From: Dethiobacter sp.
Lineage (GTDB): Bacteria > Bacillota > Dethiobacteria > Dethiobacterales > Dethiobacteraceae
Direction of reading: 5' to 3'
Assembly: GCA_020725465.1 (NCBI GenBank)
Contig: DYEY01000032.1
Coordinates: 1-35,981, forward strand
Length of the DNA stretch: 35,981 nucleotides
A program made the translations under genes and the position numbers. The notes beneath the pieces were generated by a model. It made no database searches and was not told the origin of the DNA. It was given only the letters and a program-made list of their open reading frames with translations. The stretch's first letter is position 1, and each line of letters begins with the position of its first letter. Positions 13,380 to 21,774 of the stretch are shown piece after piece.

Positions 13380-14528
13380 GTGCTGTTATTGCGTGACGTC
13401 AAAAGCCTTGATCAGATTATCCAGGCCACCATCGAAGCGGTGGAAAAAGGCTACGAACAGATTAACAGCATCGCCCACAGCTCCCGCCAGCAAAAAGAAG
13501 AATTGCTGACCAAGCTGGTTAACCACAAGGCCGAAATTCTGGAGGTTCAGGCCGAAGTGGAGAGGCTGGAAAAAGAGGAGCAATCGGCCGGATTACACCT
13601 GGCGGAAGTAAGCCGCAATTTCTTCGTTTACTCTGAACAGGAAATACAGGCGGCTTTTGAGGATGCGCAGCATACCCAGGTGCAGCTGCAGATGATGCGG
13701 GAGCGGGAAGCCCAGCTCTGGCAGCAGCGGGAGCAGCTGGAAAAAATGCTCGGCCGCGCCGGCGAGACGGAAGAGAAGGCAGATAAACTGTTCTCGCAGG
13801 TAGGAATGGCCCTGAACCTGCTCTCAGGCAGCCTGCAGGGGGTGACGGTGAAGCTGGAGGAAATGCAGCTCCGCCAGCAACTTAGCCTGCGCATTATTAA
13901 AGCACAGGAAGAGGAAAGGTCCAGGGTGGCCAGGGAAATACACGACGGGCCGGCCCAGACCATGGCCAACGTGGTGCTGCGGGCCGAGATCTGTGAGAAG
14001 CTCATGGACCTGCAACCGGATAAAGTGCGGCAGGAACTGAAAGACTTAAAAGAAATGGTAAAGGAAAGCCTGCAAGAGGTAAGAAAAATAATCTTCAACC
14101 TTCGCCCCATGGCACTGGATGACCTGGGGGTTGTGCCCACACTCCGGCGGTTTATCAGCGAGCTGCAGAAACGTGACAATATGAGCATCGAGCTTTCGGT
14201 GGACGGCAACGAGGAGCAACGGTTACCGCCGGCGCTGGAGGTGGCAATCTTCCGGATTGTGCAGGAGGCGCTTAACAACGTCTACAAGCATGCCGGTGCT
14301 TGCCACACCATAATCCGGCTTTCCCTGAAACCGCATAAGGTGGGCATCGTAATACGGGACAACGGCTGTGGTTTTGATGCCGGCAACATCCTGAACCGCA
14401 GCGGCAAGGACAAATTTGGCCTGCTCGGGATGAAGGAAAGGGCGGAGCTGCTGGCCGGCAGCCTGAGTGTCAGCACTGCGCCCGGCCGTGGCACAGAAAT
14501 AAAGGTAACCATTCCTTTAAAGGAGTGA
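13380..14528 (+). CDS. Soluble sensor histidine kinase, DegS/NarL class
   Basis: 382 residues with no membrane span. Residues 1-165 are a long coiled coil rich in Glu, Gln and Lys. This is followed by a HisKA_3 domain with phospho-acceptor H188 (A-R-E-I-H-D-G-P-A-Q) and a GHKL ATPase domain with N box (Q-E-A-L-N-N-V-Y-K-H-A), G1 box (R-D-N-G-C-G-F-D) and G2 (G-L-L-G-M-K-E-R). Length and layout match DegS of Bacillus, a cytoplasmic kinase. The start is uncertain: GTG 13380 has only a weak site, and TTG 13389 is possible. It is paired with the response regulator four bases downstream. Position just before the Tad pilus genes suggests control of surface adhesion, by analogy with DegS-DegU control of multicellular behaviour. 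Confidence 0.9.
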   Translation: MLLLRDVKSLDQIIQATIEAVEKGYEQINSIAHSSRQQKEELLTKLVNHKAEILEVQAEVERLEKEEQSAGLHLAEVSRNFFVYSEQEIQAAFEDAQHTQVQLQMMREREAQLWQQREQLEKMLGRAGETEEKADKLFSQVGMALNLLSGSLQGVTVKLEEMQLRQQLSLRIIKAQEEERSRVAREIHDGPAQTMANVVLRAEICEKLMDLQPDKVRQELKDLKEMVKESLQEVRKIIFNLRPMALDDLGVVPTLRRFISELQKRDNMSIELSVDGNEEQRLPPALEVAIFRIVQEALNNVYKHAGACHTIIRLSLKPHKVGIVIRDNGCGFDAGNILNRSGKDKFGLLGMKERAELLAGSLSVSTAPGRGTEIKVTIPLKE

Positions 14529-14532
14529 TACT

Positions 14533-15183
14533 GTGACGGGGAAAGAAAGAATCAGGGTTATCATCGCCGACGACCACAGGCTGATCAGGGACGGGCTGCG
14601 TAAGATACTGTCGTTCCACAGTGATATCGAGGTGATTGGGGAGGCCAAAGACGGCGGCGAGGTCTGTAGGCTGGCCCTGTCGGTGGAACCGGACATCGTG
14701 CTGATGGATATCAACATGCCGGGCATGAACGGGATTGAGGCCACCAGGAGAATAAAGACCGCTCTGCCCGGAACCGGCATCATCGCGCTCAGCATACACG
14801 ACGACGAGGAGTATGTTTTTGAGCTGGGAAAAGCCGGCGTTTCCGCCTATATTTTAAAAGATATCGATTCGGAGTCGCTTGTCGAGACCATCCGGGCGGT
14901 GTATAGGGGCGAGACCGTATTTCATCCTTCCATAGCCAGGAAACTGCTGGGTGAGTTCAGGCGTATCGCCGGCCAGGAGACAACAGGGCAGCTGTCCAGG
15001 CGGGAAACAGAAGTGCTGGCGATGATTACCAGCGGCAAGACCAACCGGGAAATCGGCGAAAAACTGTTTATCAGTGAAAAGACCGTAAAAAATCACCTCA
15101 CCAACATCTTTCGCAAACTGAACGTAACAGACCGGACTCAGGCAGCCATGTACGCCGTAAGGAACAGGATTGTGAAAATTTAG
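14533..15183 (+). CDS. Response regulator, NarL/DegU family
   Basis: 216-residue two-domain regulator. The receiver has acidic residues D13-D14, phospho-acceptor D59 (L-M-D-I-N-M-P-G-M-N-G), the S-I-H switch near 97 and lysine in I-L-K-D. The C-terminal LuxR-type helix-turn-helix is complete (L-S-R-R-E-T-E-V-L near 154, then T-N-R-E-I-G-E-K-L-F-I-S-E-K-T-V-K-N-H). The GTG start has AAAGGAGTGA eight bases upstream, overlapping the end of the kinase gene, so both are co-translated. It is followed by a strong terminator that separates it from the pilus genes, so any control of the pilus would be through DNA binding rather than shared transcription. Confidence 0.94.
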   Translation: MTGKERIRVIIADDHRLIRDGLRKILSFHSDIEVIGEAKDGGEVCRLALSVEPDIVLMDINMPGMNGIEATRRIKTALPGTGIIALSIHDDEEYVFELGKAGVSAYILKDIDSESLVETIRAVYRGETVFHPSIARKLLGEFRRIAGQETTGQLSRRETEVLAMITSGKTNREIGEKLFISEKTVKNHLTNIFRKLNVTDRTQAAMYAVRNRIVKI

Positions 15184-15206
15184 AACCGCGTTGGCGGTTT
15201 TTTTTT
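15184..15206 (+). terminator. Intrinsic terminator after the response regulator
   Basis: The stem AACCGC (15184-15189) / GCGGTT (15194-15199) has loop GTTG and a nine-T run (15198-15206). It starts right after the TAG stop. Confidence 0.88.
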
Positions 15207-15312
15207 GGGGGTACGGGACTATGGTCCCGGCAATAATAGGCCGTTTGCCGAATATGGCGGGACGGAAGGAAATGATAAACTTGACAGTAAGAAAAAGCGG
15301 GAGGTGACGCCT

Positions 15313-15477
15313 TTGCCCCCACTGCTGAAAGCTCTCGCAGATGGTGAAGACGGGCAGGGCATGGCGGAATCTGCAATAATTCTGGCACTGGTGGCTATGG
15401 TGGTGTTCCTGACCCTGTCACAGTTTGGCGTGAAGGTGACGGATCTGCTGAGGCTGGGGTACGAAGCTTTTCTCTAG
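15313..15477 (+). CDS. flp: Flp-type pilin, variant (ES instead of EY)
   Basis: 54-residue small pilin or pseudopilin. After a short leader comes G-Q-G-M-A-E-S-A-I-I-L-A-L-V-A-M-V-V-F-L, a cleavage-site-plus-helix arrangement like Flp/Fap pilins. The conserved Glu is kept, but the usual Tyr next to it is Ser. The start is TTG 15313 because GGGAGGTG lies 5 bases upstream; the open frame extends further upstream without a ribosome site and into the preceding terminator. It heads the Tad locus. The missing Tyr suggests a minor or initiating subunit rather than the main pilin encoded next, or a pilin with different processing. Confidence 0.75.
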   Translation: MPPLLKALADGEDGQGMAESAIILALVAMVVFLTLSQFGVKVTDLLRLGYEAFL

Positions 15478-15519
15478 CCAGGGTGCAGAGCAAAATGAGA
15501 CTAAGGTCCTGGTTTTTTT
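15478..15519 (+). terminator. Weak terminator or attenuator between the two pilin genes
   Basis: CCAGG (15478-15482) pairs with CCTGG (15508-15512) across a long loop and is followed by seven T (15513-15519). The stem is short, so it may only lower read-through or mark an mRNA end. Confidence 0.35.
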
Positions 15520-15612
15520 AAGACGTACGGTTGATACCCCAGTCCGGGAAATGGTGGTAAACTCGGAGGTAACAGGGCGCGCCGGCCCAAAAAAATCCGG
15601 AGGTGAAGAGAA

Positions 15613-15783
15613 ATGAAGGATATGGTGAAGAAGCTGGTCAGGGACGAGTCAGGACAGGGGATGGTAGAGTACGCACTGATAATTGCACTTATTTCCATTG
15701 CCGCTTTGACCGTACTGACCCCCCTTGGTACAAGCATCAGGGAAAAGTTCCAGGAAGTTCTGACTTCGTTGAATCAGAGCTAA
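15613..15783 (+). CDS. flp: Flp/Fap-type pilin (probable major subunit)
   Basis: 56-residue pilin with ATG after GGAGGTG (15599-15605). It has the classic Flp sequence G-Q-G-M-V-E-Y-A-L-I-I-A-L-I-S-I, in which the prepilin peptidase cleaves after a Gly ahead of the E-Y pair. The helix is hydrophobic and the tail short (T-S-I-R-E-K-F-Q-E-V). It is short enough to be missed by length cut-offs, and a longer overlapping frame (15603-15911) is only its shadow. The stem-loop that follows at 15826-15849 would allow higher expression of the pilin than of the downstream assembly genes. Confidence 0.93.
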   Translation: MKDMVKKLVRDESGQGMVEYALIIALISIAALTVLTPLGTSIREKFQEVLTSLNQS

Positions 15784-15825
15784 GCCAGACGACAAACTTA
15801 CAGAAAAAAGCTCCTCCCCAGGGAC

Positions 15826-15849
15826 GGCCCTGCCCGCAAGGGCGGGGCC
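15826..15849 (+). terminator. GC-rich hairpin after the major pilin gene
   Basis: A 10-bp stem with one G-T pair (15826-15835 / 15840-15849) has a GCAA tetraloop, a stable GNRA type. There is no strong T-run. It is probably a partial terminator or 3'-end stabiliser that raises the pilin mRNA level relative to tadE and later genes. Confidence 0.6.
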
Positions 15850-15885
15850 ACATTTCTGAATGGAAGAAACGAGGTGCTGGTGGAG

Positions 15886-16263
15886 ATGGCAATCCGGCGC
15901 AGGTCAGATGAGCGCGGCCAGGCGCTGGTAGAGTTCACCCTGGTCGTGCCATTGCTGGTAATTTTGCTCTTTGGTATTGTGGAAATCGGGCGTATCGGCA
16001 ACGCCTACCTCACCGTCACCCACGCTGCCAGGCATGGCGCCAGGTACGGGGCGGTGGGCGCGGATAACACGCAGATAACGGCACGGGTGCTCGATTCTGC
16101 CACCGCGCTTAATCCGGCCGGAATACAGACGAGTATCTTGCGTTCAGGCGGCGATATCAGGGTAAGGGTAGCCTACCCCGTCACCCTGATTACACCGGTC
16201 ATATCTGGGATGATACCTAACCCGGTTGTAGTCAGCAGTGAAGTTGTCATGAGAATGGAGTGA
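15886..16263 (+). CDS. tadE: TadE-like pseudopilin / pilus assembly protein
   Basis: 125 residues from ATG 15886 (GAGGTG 9 bases upstream; GTG 15874 is an alternative). The N-terminal D-E-R-G-Q-A-L-V-E-F-T-L-V-V-P-L-L-V-I-L is the TadE pattern: a Gly processing site, a Glu at +5 and a membrane helix. The rest, about 90 residues, should lie outside the membrane. It also has the common A-A-R-H-G-A-R-Y-G-A segment. TadE-like proteins are minor pseudopilins cleaved by the Tad peptidase and needed for pilus assembly. It lies between the pilins and tadG. Confidence 0.88.
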   Translation: MAIRRRSDERGQALVEFTLVVPLLVILLFGIVEIGRIGNAYLTVTHAARHGARYGAVGADNTQITARVLDSATALNPAGIQTSILRSGGDIRVRVAYPVTLITPVISGMIPNPVVVSSEVVMRME

Positions 16264-16270
16264 ATGGCCT

Positions 16271-17215
16271 GTGACTGTGTACAAAAGAGCCGGAGAGATT
16301 CTCCGTGAACAAAGGGGAGCCACCGTTGTTATCCTGGCCGCGGCCATGACGGTTATGCTGGGGATGACCGCCCTGGTTGCTGATGTGGGCGTTAATTACC
16401 TGAGACAGGTAAAGATAGCAGTGGCTGCTGACGCCGCCGCCCTGGCAGGCGGAACGCAGCTTGGTAAAGGCCGGGAGGCGGTTACCCAGGCGGCGCTGGA
16501 AATTGCGGAAAAAAACGGTCTTGCGCCGGAACAGGTGATGATTGAGGTTGACGAAGATCAAACCGGCCTGACGGTCAGGGCTGTTGCAGCGACTAAGCTG
16601 ATTTTCGGCAAGCTGTTTAAACTGCAGGACGGGCAGATGAAACAGGCTGCCAGGGTGGTCAGGGCCAGGCCAGTGGCTTTTTATAATGTGTTTCCCCTGG
16701 GTGTGGAAGAAAGCGTTAGTCTGGATTACTCCAAACAGGTGAACCTGTTCGGCAAAGAACTGCTGGGCTCCGGAAACTGGGGAGCATTGTCATTTAAAGA
16801 TGCGGACGGAAAATATATGACCGGCGCCAGTGTTTTCAGGGAGTTCTTAAAATACGGTTATTCCGGAGTTGTGGAAATCGGTGACGTGGTTTTGTGCAAG
16901 GGGGGAGTGAATATGGGGCCGATAAGCGACGGCATCCAGCACCGTATTAATGAAGCGGCCAAAACCCACCCTTGCAGCCTTGGCGGCTGCCCGTCGGACT
17001 GCCCACGGGTGCTGATACTGCCCATCTACAACGAAACAGCGGTAAAGGACGAAGTGGTAGTCGTTGATTTCGCCGCCTTTTGGGTGGCTTCCATATCCGG
17101 CAGCGGGGCAAAAACTGAAGTTTGGGGCCATTTTATCAGACCGCACGTCCGGGCTGCTGCCAGCGTGGAAGGGGAAAGCAAGTACGGTCTGACCAGTATC
17201 AGGCTCATCAGGTAA
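16271..17215 (+). CDS. tadG: TadG-like pilus assembly protein
   Basis: 314 residues with GTG start 16271. The N-terminus is E-Q-R-G-A-T-V-V-I-L-A-A-A-M-T-V-M-L, then T-A-L-V-A-D-V-G and A-V-A-A-D-A-A-A-L-A-G-G. This is the standard Tad/TadG-like (PF13400) start with one membrane helix and an A-D-A-A-A-L-A-G segment. The remaining ~260 residues are extracytoplasmic and include a small Cys cluster (C-S-L-G-G-C-P-S-D-C near 240-250) that may form disulfides or bind metal. It ends 46 bases before cpaB. The role is in pilus assembly at the cell surface; the exact function in Gram-positives is not known. Confidence 0.85.
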   Translation: MTVYKRAGEILREQRGATVVILAAAMTVMLGMTALVADVGVNYLRQVKIAVAADAAALAGGTQLGKGREAVTQAALEIAEKNGLAPEQVMIEVDEDQTGLTVRAVAATKLIFGKLFKLQDGQMKQAARVVRARPVAFYNVFPLGVEESVSLDYSKQVNLFGKELLGSGNWGALSFKDADGKYMTGASVFREFLKYGYSGVVEIGDVVLCKGGVNMGPISDGIQHRINEAAKTHPCSLGGCPSDCPRVLILPIYNETAVKDEVVVVDFAAFWVASISGSGAKTEVWGHFIRPHVRAAASVEGESKYGLTSIRLIR

Positions 17216-17261
17216 AAAAAGAAATTTGTATTTGGACTTGAAGGTAAACGGGAGGATGCTT

Positions 17262-17975
17262 ATGAAAGGGAAAAAATTATTGCTGCTGTCGCTGTTGCTG
17301 GCCCTGGTGGCCGCCGGCCTGGTGTACCGCTACCTGGGGGAGCTTGAGGCGGAGCAAAAGAAAGCGTCCAACCTGGTACCGGTGCTGGTTCCCCGCTCTG
17401 AAATCCCTGCCAGGAGCAAACTTGAAGAAAGCATGTTTATGATAACAGAGATCCCTGCTACCGCCCTGCATGCCGATGCCCTGGTAAAGAGGGAGGAGGT
17501 CAGGGGGGCATTCGCCCGGGACAGGCTCCTGCCAGGCGAACAGGTGTTGTCATCCCGACTGGTCTATGCGGAAACGAAATCCGGAATGTCTTACCGGGTT
17601 TCAACCGGGCACCGGGCACTTACGCTGGCGGTAAATTCAGTATCCGGCGTGTCAGGATATATTTTGCCGGGCGACCGGGTTGATATTCTGGTAACCATGG
17701 ATGTACAGGATGCCGCAAACGAGGAAACCACAATGACAGCAGCGGTTGTGGAAAATATCAGGGTTTTGGCGGCTGGCGCGCATACGCAGGAGCAAAACAG
17801 GGAGCAACTCCCGGCTGACAATATAACTGTGGAGGTGCCGGTTGCTGAAGTCACCAGGCTGGTGCAGGCTTCCGAACGTGGTTCAATCCGTTTTGTTCTG
17901 CGCCCGGCCGATGAAGAAACCACAGGGAATTTACCCTCCCACCTGCTTAAACAGTTCTGGCCCAAAAGGCCGTAA
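17262..17975 (+). CDS. cpaB: Flp pilus assembly protein CpaB (SAF domain)
   Basis: 237 residues from ATG 17262, chosen because GGGAGG (17250-17255) lies 6 bases upstream; the ATG at 17256 directly abuts the site. A membrane anchor (L-L-L-L-S-L-L-L-A-L-V-A-A-G-L-V) is followed by a SAF/antifreeze-like domain with V-P-V-L-V-P-R-S-E-I-P-A-R-S-K-L, then the G-Y-I-L-P-G-D-R-V-D-I-L-V-T segment that is diagnostic for CpaB/RcpC. In Gram-negatives CpaB works with the secretin; none is found here, which fits a cell with a single membrane. Confidence 0.92.
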   Translation: MKGKKLLLLSLLLALVAAGLVYRYLGELEAEQKKASNLVPVLVPRSEIPARSKLEESMFMITEIPATALHADALVKREEVRGAFARDRLLPGEQVLSSRLVYAETKSGMSYRVSTGHRALTLAVNSVSGVSGYILPGDRVDILVTMDVQDAANEETTMTAAVVENIRVLAAGAHTQEQNREQLPADNITVEVPVAEVTRLVQASERGSIRFVLRPADEETTGNLPSHLLKQFWPKRP

Positions 17976-17999
17976 ATCGTGAAAGAAGGAGGGATACAG

Positions 18000-19415
18000 A
18001 TGGAAAAAATCAGGGTGTTGGTTGTGGATGACGTCCCCCAGACCAGGAAAGACATAATCCGCCTTTTGTATTTCGAGGAAGATATCGAGGTGGTGGGTGA
18101 GGCGGGTGACGGCGAGGAGGCTGTCCAAAAGGCTGTCCAGCTTTCCCCTGATGTAATCATGATGGACATCAACATGCCCAAAGTCGACGGTATTGCCGCC
18201 ACCGGAAAAATCAGCCTGCTTTGTCCAAAGACGGCCGTGGTCATTATCTCCATTCACGGTGAAACCGAGTACATGAAAAAGGCGATGTTTGCCGGCGCCC
18301 GGGACTTCCTGGTAAAGCCCCTGAGCAGCGAAGAGATGGCCACAGCGGTACGGAATGTTTACAGGCAGCAGCGGCAAAGAAATAACACTGAGGCAGGCAG
18401 AAAAGCGAAAGTGGAGGAAACAGCGCCGTCCGTAACAGTGCCACCTGTCCTTGCTGGCCAGGCGGAAGCTGACAGAACACACCCGGCACATGAAAGCAAG
18501 CACGCCCCGGCCATGCCGGCCGCGGACAAACGTGAATCAGATTATCCCACAAAGGAAAAAAAGCAGCAGAATCAGCCGCAACCGGCACAGGCGGTGGCCA
18601 ATGGCAAAACGGCGCAGGATGAAAAACCGCTGGGTTTGGTTACCACCGTTTTCAGTGGTAAGGGTGGCGTTGGCAAAACAACTTTGGCTACCAATCTGGC
18701 GGTGGTGTTGGCACAGAGCGGAAAGAAGAAAGTGGCACTGGTAGACCTGGACCTGCAGTTTGGAGATATTGCGGTTATGCTCAATCTCACCGACGGCAAA
18801 GCCATCAGTGAGCTGGCGCGCAGCAATGAAACCTCAGGCGAAACACTTATTGATGATTACATGATCAGGCATTTTACCGGCATTGACATCCTTATTGCGC
18901 CTCTTTTCCCGCAGGATGCGGAATATGTTTGCCCGGAGCACGTGGAGAGGATCCTGCAAGCGCTGAAGCAGAGCTATGACTATATAATTGTGGACAGTGC
19001 CGCCGCTTTTCACGATATAAACCTGCAGCTGCTTGACATGTCTGACCAGATATTGCTGATAGTGTCCAGGGACATTGCGTCTATCAAAAACACCAAGGTC
19101 AGCATGAATATTTTGGACTCTCTTGGGCATAGGGAGAAAATCAGGTTGGTGCTGAACCGGGCTGACCAGGACCTGGGGGTGGATGTGGCTGACCTGGAGA
19201 AAGGCCTGGAGATGGTGGTGACCCACCAGCTGCCCGGAGACGAAAAAGCGGTGGTTTGTTCAATTAACAAGGGTGTGCCGCTGGTGGTCATCCAGCCCTC
19301 TTCTGAGCTTGCCAAGGCATTTAAGAGAATGGGAGAGCGCCTGGTGTCGGGTAAGCGGCTTACGCCGGTTGATAAGCAGGGAAAGCACCTGATTAACCGT
19401 ATTTTCAGCCTGTAG
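18000..19415 (+). CDS. cpaE: CpaE-like ATPase with intact response-regulator receiver domain
   Basis: 471 residues from ATG 18000 (GGAGGG upstream). Residues 1-120 are a receiver domain with acidic pair D10-D11, acceptor D56 (M-M-D-I-N-M-P), S-I-H and K106 (L-V-K-P-L). A low-complexity linker rich in Ala, Lys, Glu and Gln (about 125-210) follows. Then comes a ParA/MinD-type ATPase with deviant Walker A at 219-228 (S-G-K-G-G-V-G-K-T-T), V-D-L-D-L-Q-F-G-D and V-D-S-A-A. In Tad systems CpaE/TadZ localises the machine to the pole. The receiver keeps every residue needed for phosphorylation, so the protein may take a phosphate signal, perhaps from the DegS-like kinase nearby; that link is inference. 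Confidence 0.9.
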   Translation: MEKIRVLVVDDVPQTRKDIIRLLYFEEDIEVVGEAGDGEEAVQKAVQLSPDVIMMDINMPKVDGIAATGKISLLCPKTAVVIISIHGETEYMKKAMFAGARDFLVKPLSSEEMATAVRNVYRQQRQRNNTEAGRKAKVEETAPSVTVPPVLAGQAEADRTHPAHESKHAPAMPAADKRESDYPTKEKKQQNQPQPAQAVANGKTAQDEKPLGLVTTVFSGKGGVGKTTLATNLAVVLAQSGKKKVALVDLDLQFGDIAVMLNLTDGKAISELARSNETSGETLIDDYMIRHFTGIDILIAPLFPQDAEYVCPEHVERILQALKQSYDYIIVDSAAAFHDINLQLLDMSDQILLIVSRDIASIKNTKVSMNILDSLGHREKIRLVLNRADQDLGVDVADLEKGLEMVVTHQLPGDEKAVVCSINKGVPLVVIQPSSELAKAFKRMGERLVSGKRLTPVDKQGKHLINRIFSL

Positions 19416-19428
19416 GAGGTGAAAATGG

Positions 19429-20793
19429 GTGTCGCTTCTGGAAAGACTGGAAAAGGTCAGGCAGCAGGAACTGTCAGGGAAGAGGCCAGTGCAGGCTTTG
19501 CCTGACAGGCGCCAGGAGGCTCCGGTTCGCAGTGACCCGTATATTCAGCTGAAAAGCAAAATTCACAAAAAAGTAATCGAAGAAATGAGCCGCGGGCAGG
19601 AGGGCTGCAGCGAGGAAATGGCCGAGCGGCTGACCAAGCTGGTTTCTGAGTTTATCGACCAGGAGGTTTCTTTTATCCCCCGCGGCGACAAGCAGCGTAT
19701 CGTTAGTGAAATCGTGGACGAAGCGGTGGGCTTCGGACCCATTCACCCCCTGCTCAATGACGAGTCGGTTACCGAGGTTATGGTTAACGGTTCAAACCAG
19801 GTATACATCGAACGGAGGGGCAAACTGGAAAAGACGGACGTGGTCTTCCGCGATGACGCTCACGTGTTGCACATCATTGAGAAAATAGTTTCTCCACTGG
19901 GCAGGCGCATCGACGAAAGCATGCCCATGGTGGATGCCCGGCTGCCGGATGGCTCCCGTGTCAACGCCATCATACCGCCGCTGGCACTGTGCGGCCCCTG
20001 TATCACCATCCGCAAATTTTCCAGGGACCCCCTGACTATCGATAACCTGCTGGGTTTTGAAACTTTGAACCTGGAGATGGCAGCATTTCTGGAAGCGGCG
20101 GTAAAGGCAAGGCTCAATATTGTGGTTTCGGGTGGTACCGGTTCAGGGAAAACCACCACCTTAAACGTTTTGTCCTCTTTCATCCCCAACGACGAGCGTA
20201 TAGTAACCATCGAGGACGCGGCTGAGCTGCAGCTGCGGCAGGAGCATGTGGTGGCGCTGGAAACACGACCGGCCAATATCGAGGGTAAAGGGGCGGTAAC
20301 CATCCGGGACCTGGTAAGAAACTCGCTGCGCATGAGGCCGGAAAGAATCGTGGTGGGTGAGGTGCGCAGCGGAGAAGCCCTGGATATGCTGCAGGCCATG
20401 AATACCGGCCACGACGGTTCGCTGACCACCGGGCACGCCAATTCACCCAGGGATATGCTTTCCCGCCTGGAAACCATGGTACTTATGGCCGGCATGGATT
20501 TGCCGGTCAGGGCTATCAGGGAACAAATCGCCTCCGCCATAGATTTAATAGTGCACCAAAGCAGGATGCGTGACGGAACCAGGAAGATAACACATATTAC
20601 CGAAGTACAGGGCATGGAGGGGGATGTAATCGTCCTCCAGGACATTTTTGTTTACGAGCATAGAGGAATTAATGCGGACGGTAAGGTTATCGGCGATTTC
20701 AGGTCCACCGGGATCCGCCCGCGTTTTGTCAGGAAGCTGGAAGAAGCGGGGATTACGCTTCCCGCTGTCATGTTTATTTCATCTGATTTTTAG
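19429..20793 (+). CDS. tadA: Tad secretion ATPase CpaF/TadA
   Basis: 454-residue hexameric type II/IV secretion ATPase that powers pilus assembly. Walker A is G-G-T-G-S-G-K-T at 235-242. It is followed by the I-E-D-A-A-E-L-Q-L segment and arginine-rich R-M-R-P-E-R-I-V-V-G-E-V-R (Walker B region), then T-G-H-D-G-S-L-T-T-G-H-A-N-S, all standard for CpaF. An N-terminal helical domain of about 100 residues precedes it. The start is GTG 19429, ten bases after AGGAGGT. An ATG four bases upstream (19425) is in another frame and would give a 26-residue peptide; the Tad frame is the GTG one. It follows cpaE by 13 bases and precedes tadB by 11. Confidence 0.95.
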   Translation: MSLLERLEKVRQQELSGKRPVQALPDRRQEAPVRSDPYIQLKSKIHKKVIEEMSRGQEGCSEEMAERLTKLVSEFIDQEVSFIPRGDKQRIVSEIVDEAVGFGPIHPLLNDESVTEVMVNGSNQVYIERRGKLEKTDVVFRDDAHVLHIIEKIVSPLGRRIDESMPMVDARLPDGSRVNAIIPPLALCGPCITIRKFSRDPLTIDNLLGFETLNLEMAAFLEAAVKARLNIVVSGGTGSGKTTTLNVLSSFIPNDERIVTIEDAAELQLRQEHVVALETRPANIEGKGAVTIRDLVRNSLRMRPERIVVGEVRSGEALDMLQAMNTGHDGSLTTGHANSPRDMLSRLETMVLMAGMDLPVRAIREQIASAIDLIVHQSRMRDGTRKITHITEVQGMEGDVIVLQDIFVYEHRGINADGKVIGDFRSTGIRPRFVRKLEEAGITLPAVMFISSDF

Positions 20794-20804
20794 GACGGTG
20801 CGAA

Positions 20805-21761
20805 ATGACAGCAATTCAGGCTGCAGTACTGGTTTTCTTCAGCGTTTTTGCCGCCCTGCGGGCAGCAGCTTTTTTCCTCAACAGGGATAAGGAGCAAATT
20901 GCCAGGCGTGTTCAGGCTTATACCAGGGACGAACGAAAGGGCGTTGCAGAGCCAGGAGGGCAAAAAAAAGAAAAGCGCCGTCTGATTTCGGCCCTGGGAG
21001 CCCTGGCCCCCAGGAAAATACTTGGCAGGGCAGAGCAGGAACTGGCCCAGACTGATATCCCGCTGAAGGCGGAAGAGTTGGTCTTTATCCAGACGGCGGC
21101 GGTGATCCTGCCCATACTGGCCGGCCGCATAATGCCCTCATACCTGGCATTGGCCGTGGTGTTGGCTCTGGCCGGTACGTTTGGCCCTACTTTATGGATC
21201 AAACAGGCCAAAGCCGGCCGGCTGAAAAAGTTCAACAGCCAGCTGGGTGAAGCTTTGGTGGTAATGTCCAACTCCCTGCGGGCCGGCTTTTCCTTTCTCC
21301 AGGCTCTTGATTCATTAAGGAAGGAAATGCCGCCTCCCATCTCCACTGAATTTGGCCGTGCCTTGCAGGAAATGCGTCTTGGCACCACAACTGAGGAAGC
21401 TCTGCTCAATATGACCAGGCGGGTGAAAAGTGATGACCTGGAGCTGATAGTCACCGCTGTCAGCATTCAAAGGCAGGTTGGCGGCAACCTGGCGGAGGTG
21501 CTGGACAATATCGCCTTTACCGTCAGGGAGCGACTGAGGATAAAGGGAGAGCTGAAAACACTGACGGCACAGGGCCGCATCTCCGGTCTTATAGTGGGGT
21601 TTCTCCCGCTTGTCATGATGTTTTTTATATTTCTCACCAACCGGGAGTATATAATGCTGTTGTTTACCACCACCATGGGCCTGCTGATGCTGGGCGCCGC
21701 TGTTGTTTCTCAGCTCATAGGCATCGTCTTTATCAAAAAAATAGTGAATATTGAGTACTAG
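20805..21761 (+). CDS. tadB: Tad inner-membrane platform protein TadB
   Basis: 318 residues with a type II secretion F domain (PF00482). The F-domain core is at about 140-270 (L-G-E-A-L-V-V-M-S-N-S-L-R-A-G-F-S-F-L-Q-A, then R-Q-V-G-G-N-L-A-E-V-L-D-N-I). Membrane helices lie at the N-terminus (5-25), at 85-125 and at the C-terminus (265-310). It is the standard size for TadB. It overlaps the region before tadC: its stop is at 21759-21761, 13 bases before the tadC GTG. With TadC it forms the membrane platform turned by the CpaF ATPase. Confidence 0.93.
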   Translation: MTAIQAAVLVFFSVFAALRAAAFFLNRDKEQIARRVQAYTRDERKGVAEPGGQKKEKRRLISALGALAPRKILGRAEQELAQTDIPLKAEELVFIQTAAVILPILAGRIMPSYLALAVVLALAGTFGPTLWIKQAKAGRLKKFNSQLGEALVVMSNSLRAGFSFLQALDSLRKEMPPPISTEFGRALQEMRLGTTTEEALLNMTRRVKSDDLELIVTAVSIQRQVGGNLAEVLDNIAFTVRERLRIKGELKTLTAQGRISGLIVGFLPLVMMFFIFLTNREYIMLLFTTTMGLLMLGAAVVSQLIGIVFIKKIVNIEY

Positions 21762-21774
21762 CGGGGGTGTTCCT

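Noticed and set aside
15281-15286. Perfect TTGACA before the first pilin
   Set aside because: No -10-like hexamer lies at 16-18 bases; the spacing region is already the ribosome site.
15603-15911. 102-codon open frame over the second pilin
   Set aside because: The Flp pilin lies in another frame (15613-15783) with a perfect pilin signature; the longer frame is its shadow.
19425-19505. ATG with a good ribosome site just before cpaF, giving a 26-residue peptide
   Set aside because: It is out of frame with CpaF and reads a shifted CpaF N-terminus; no independent sign of function.
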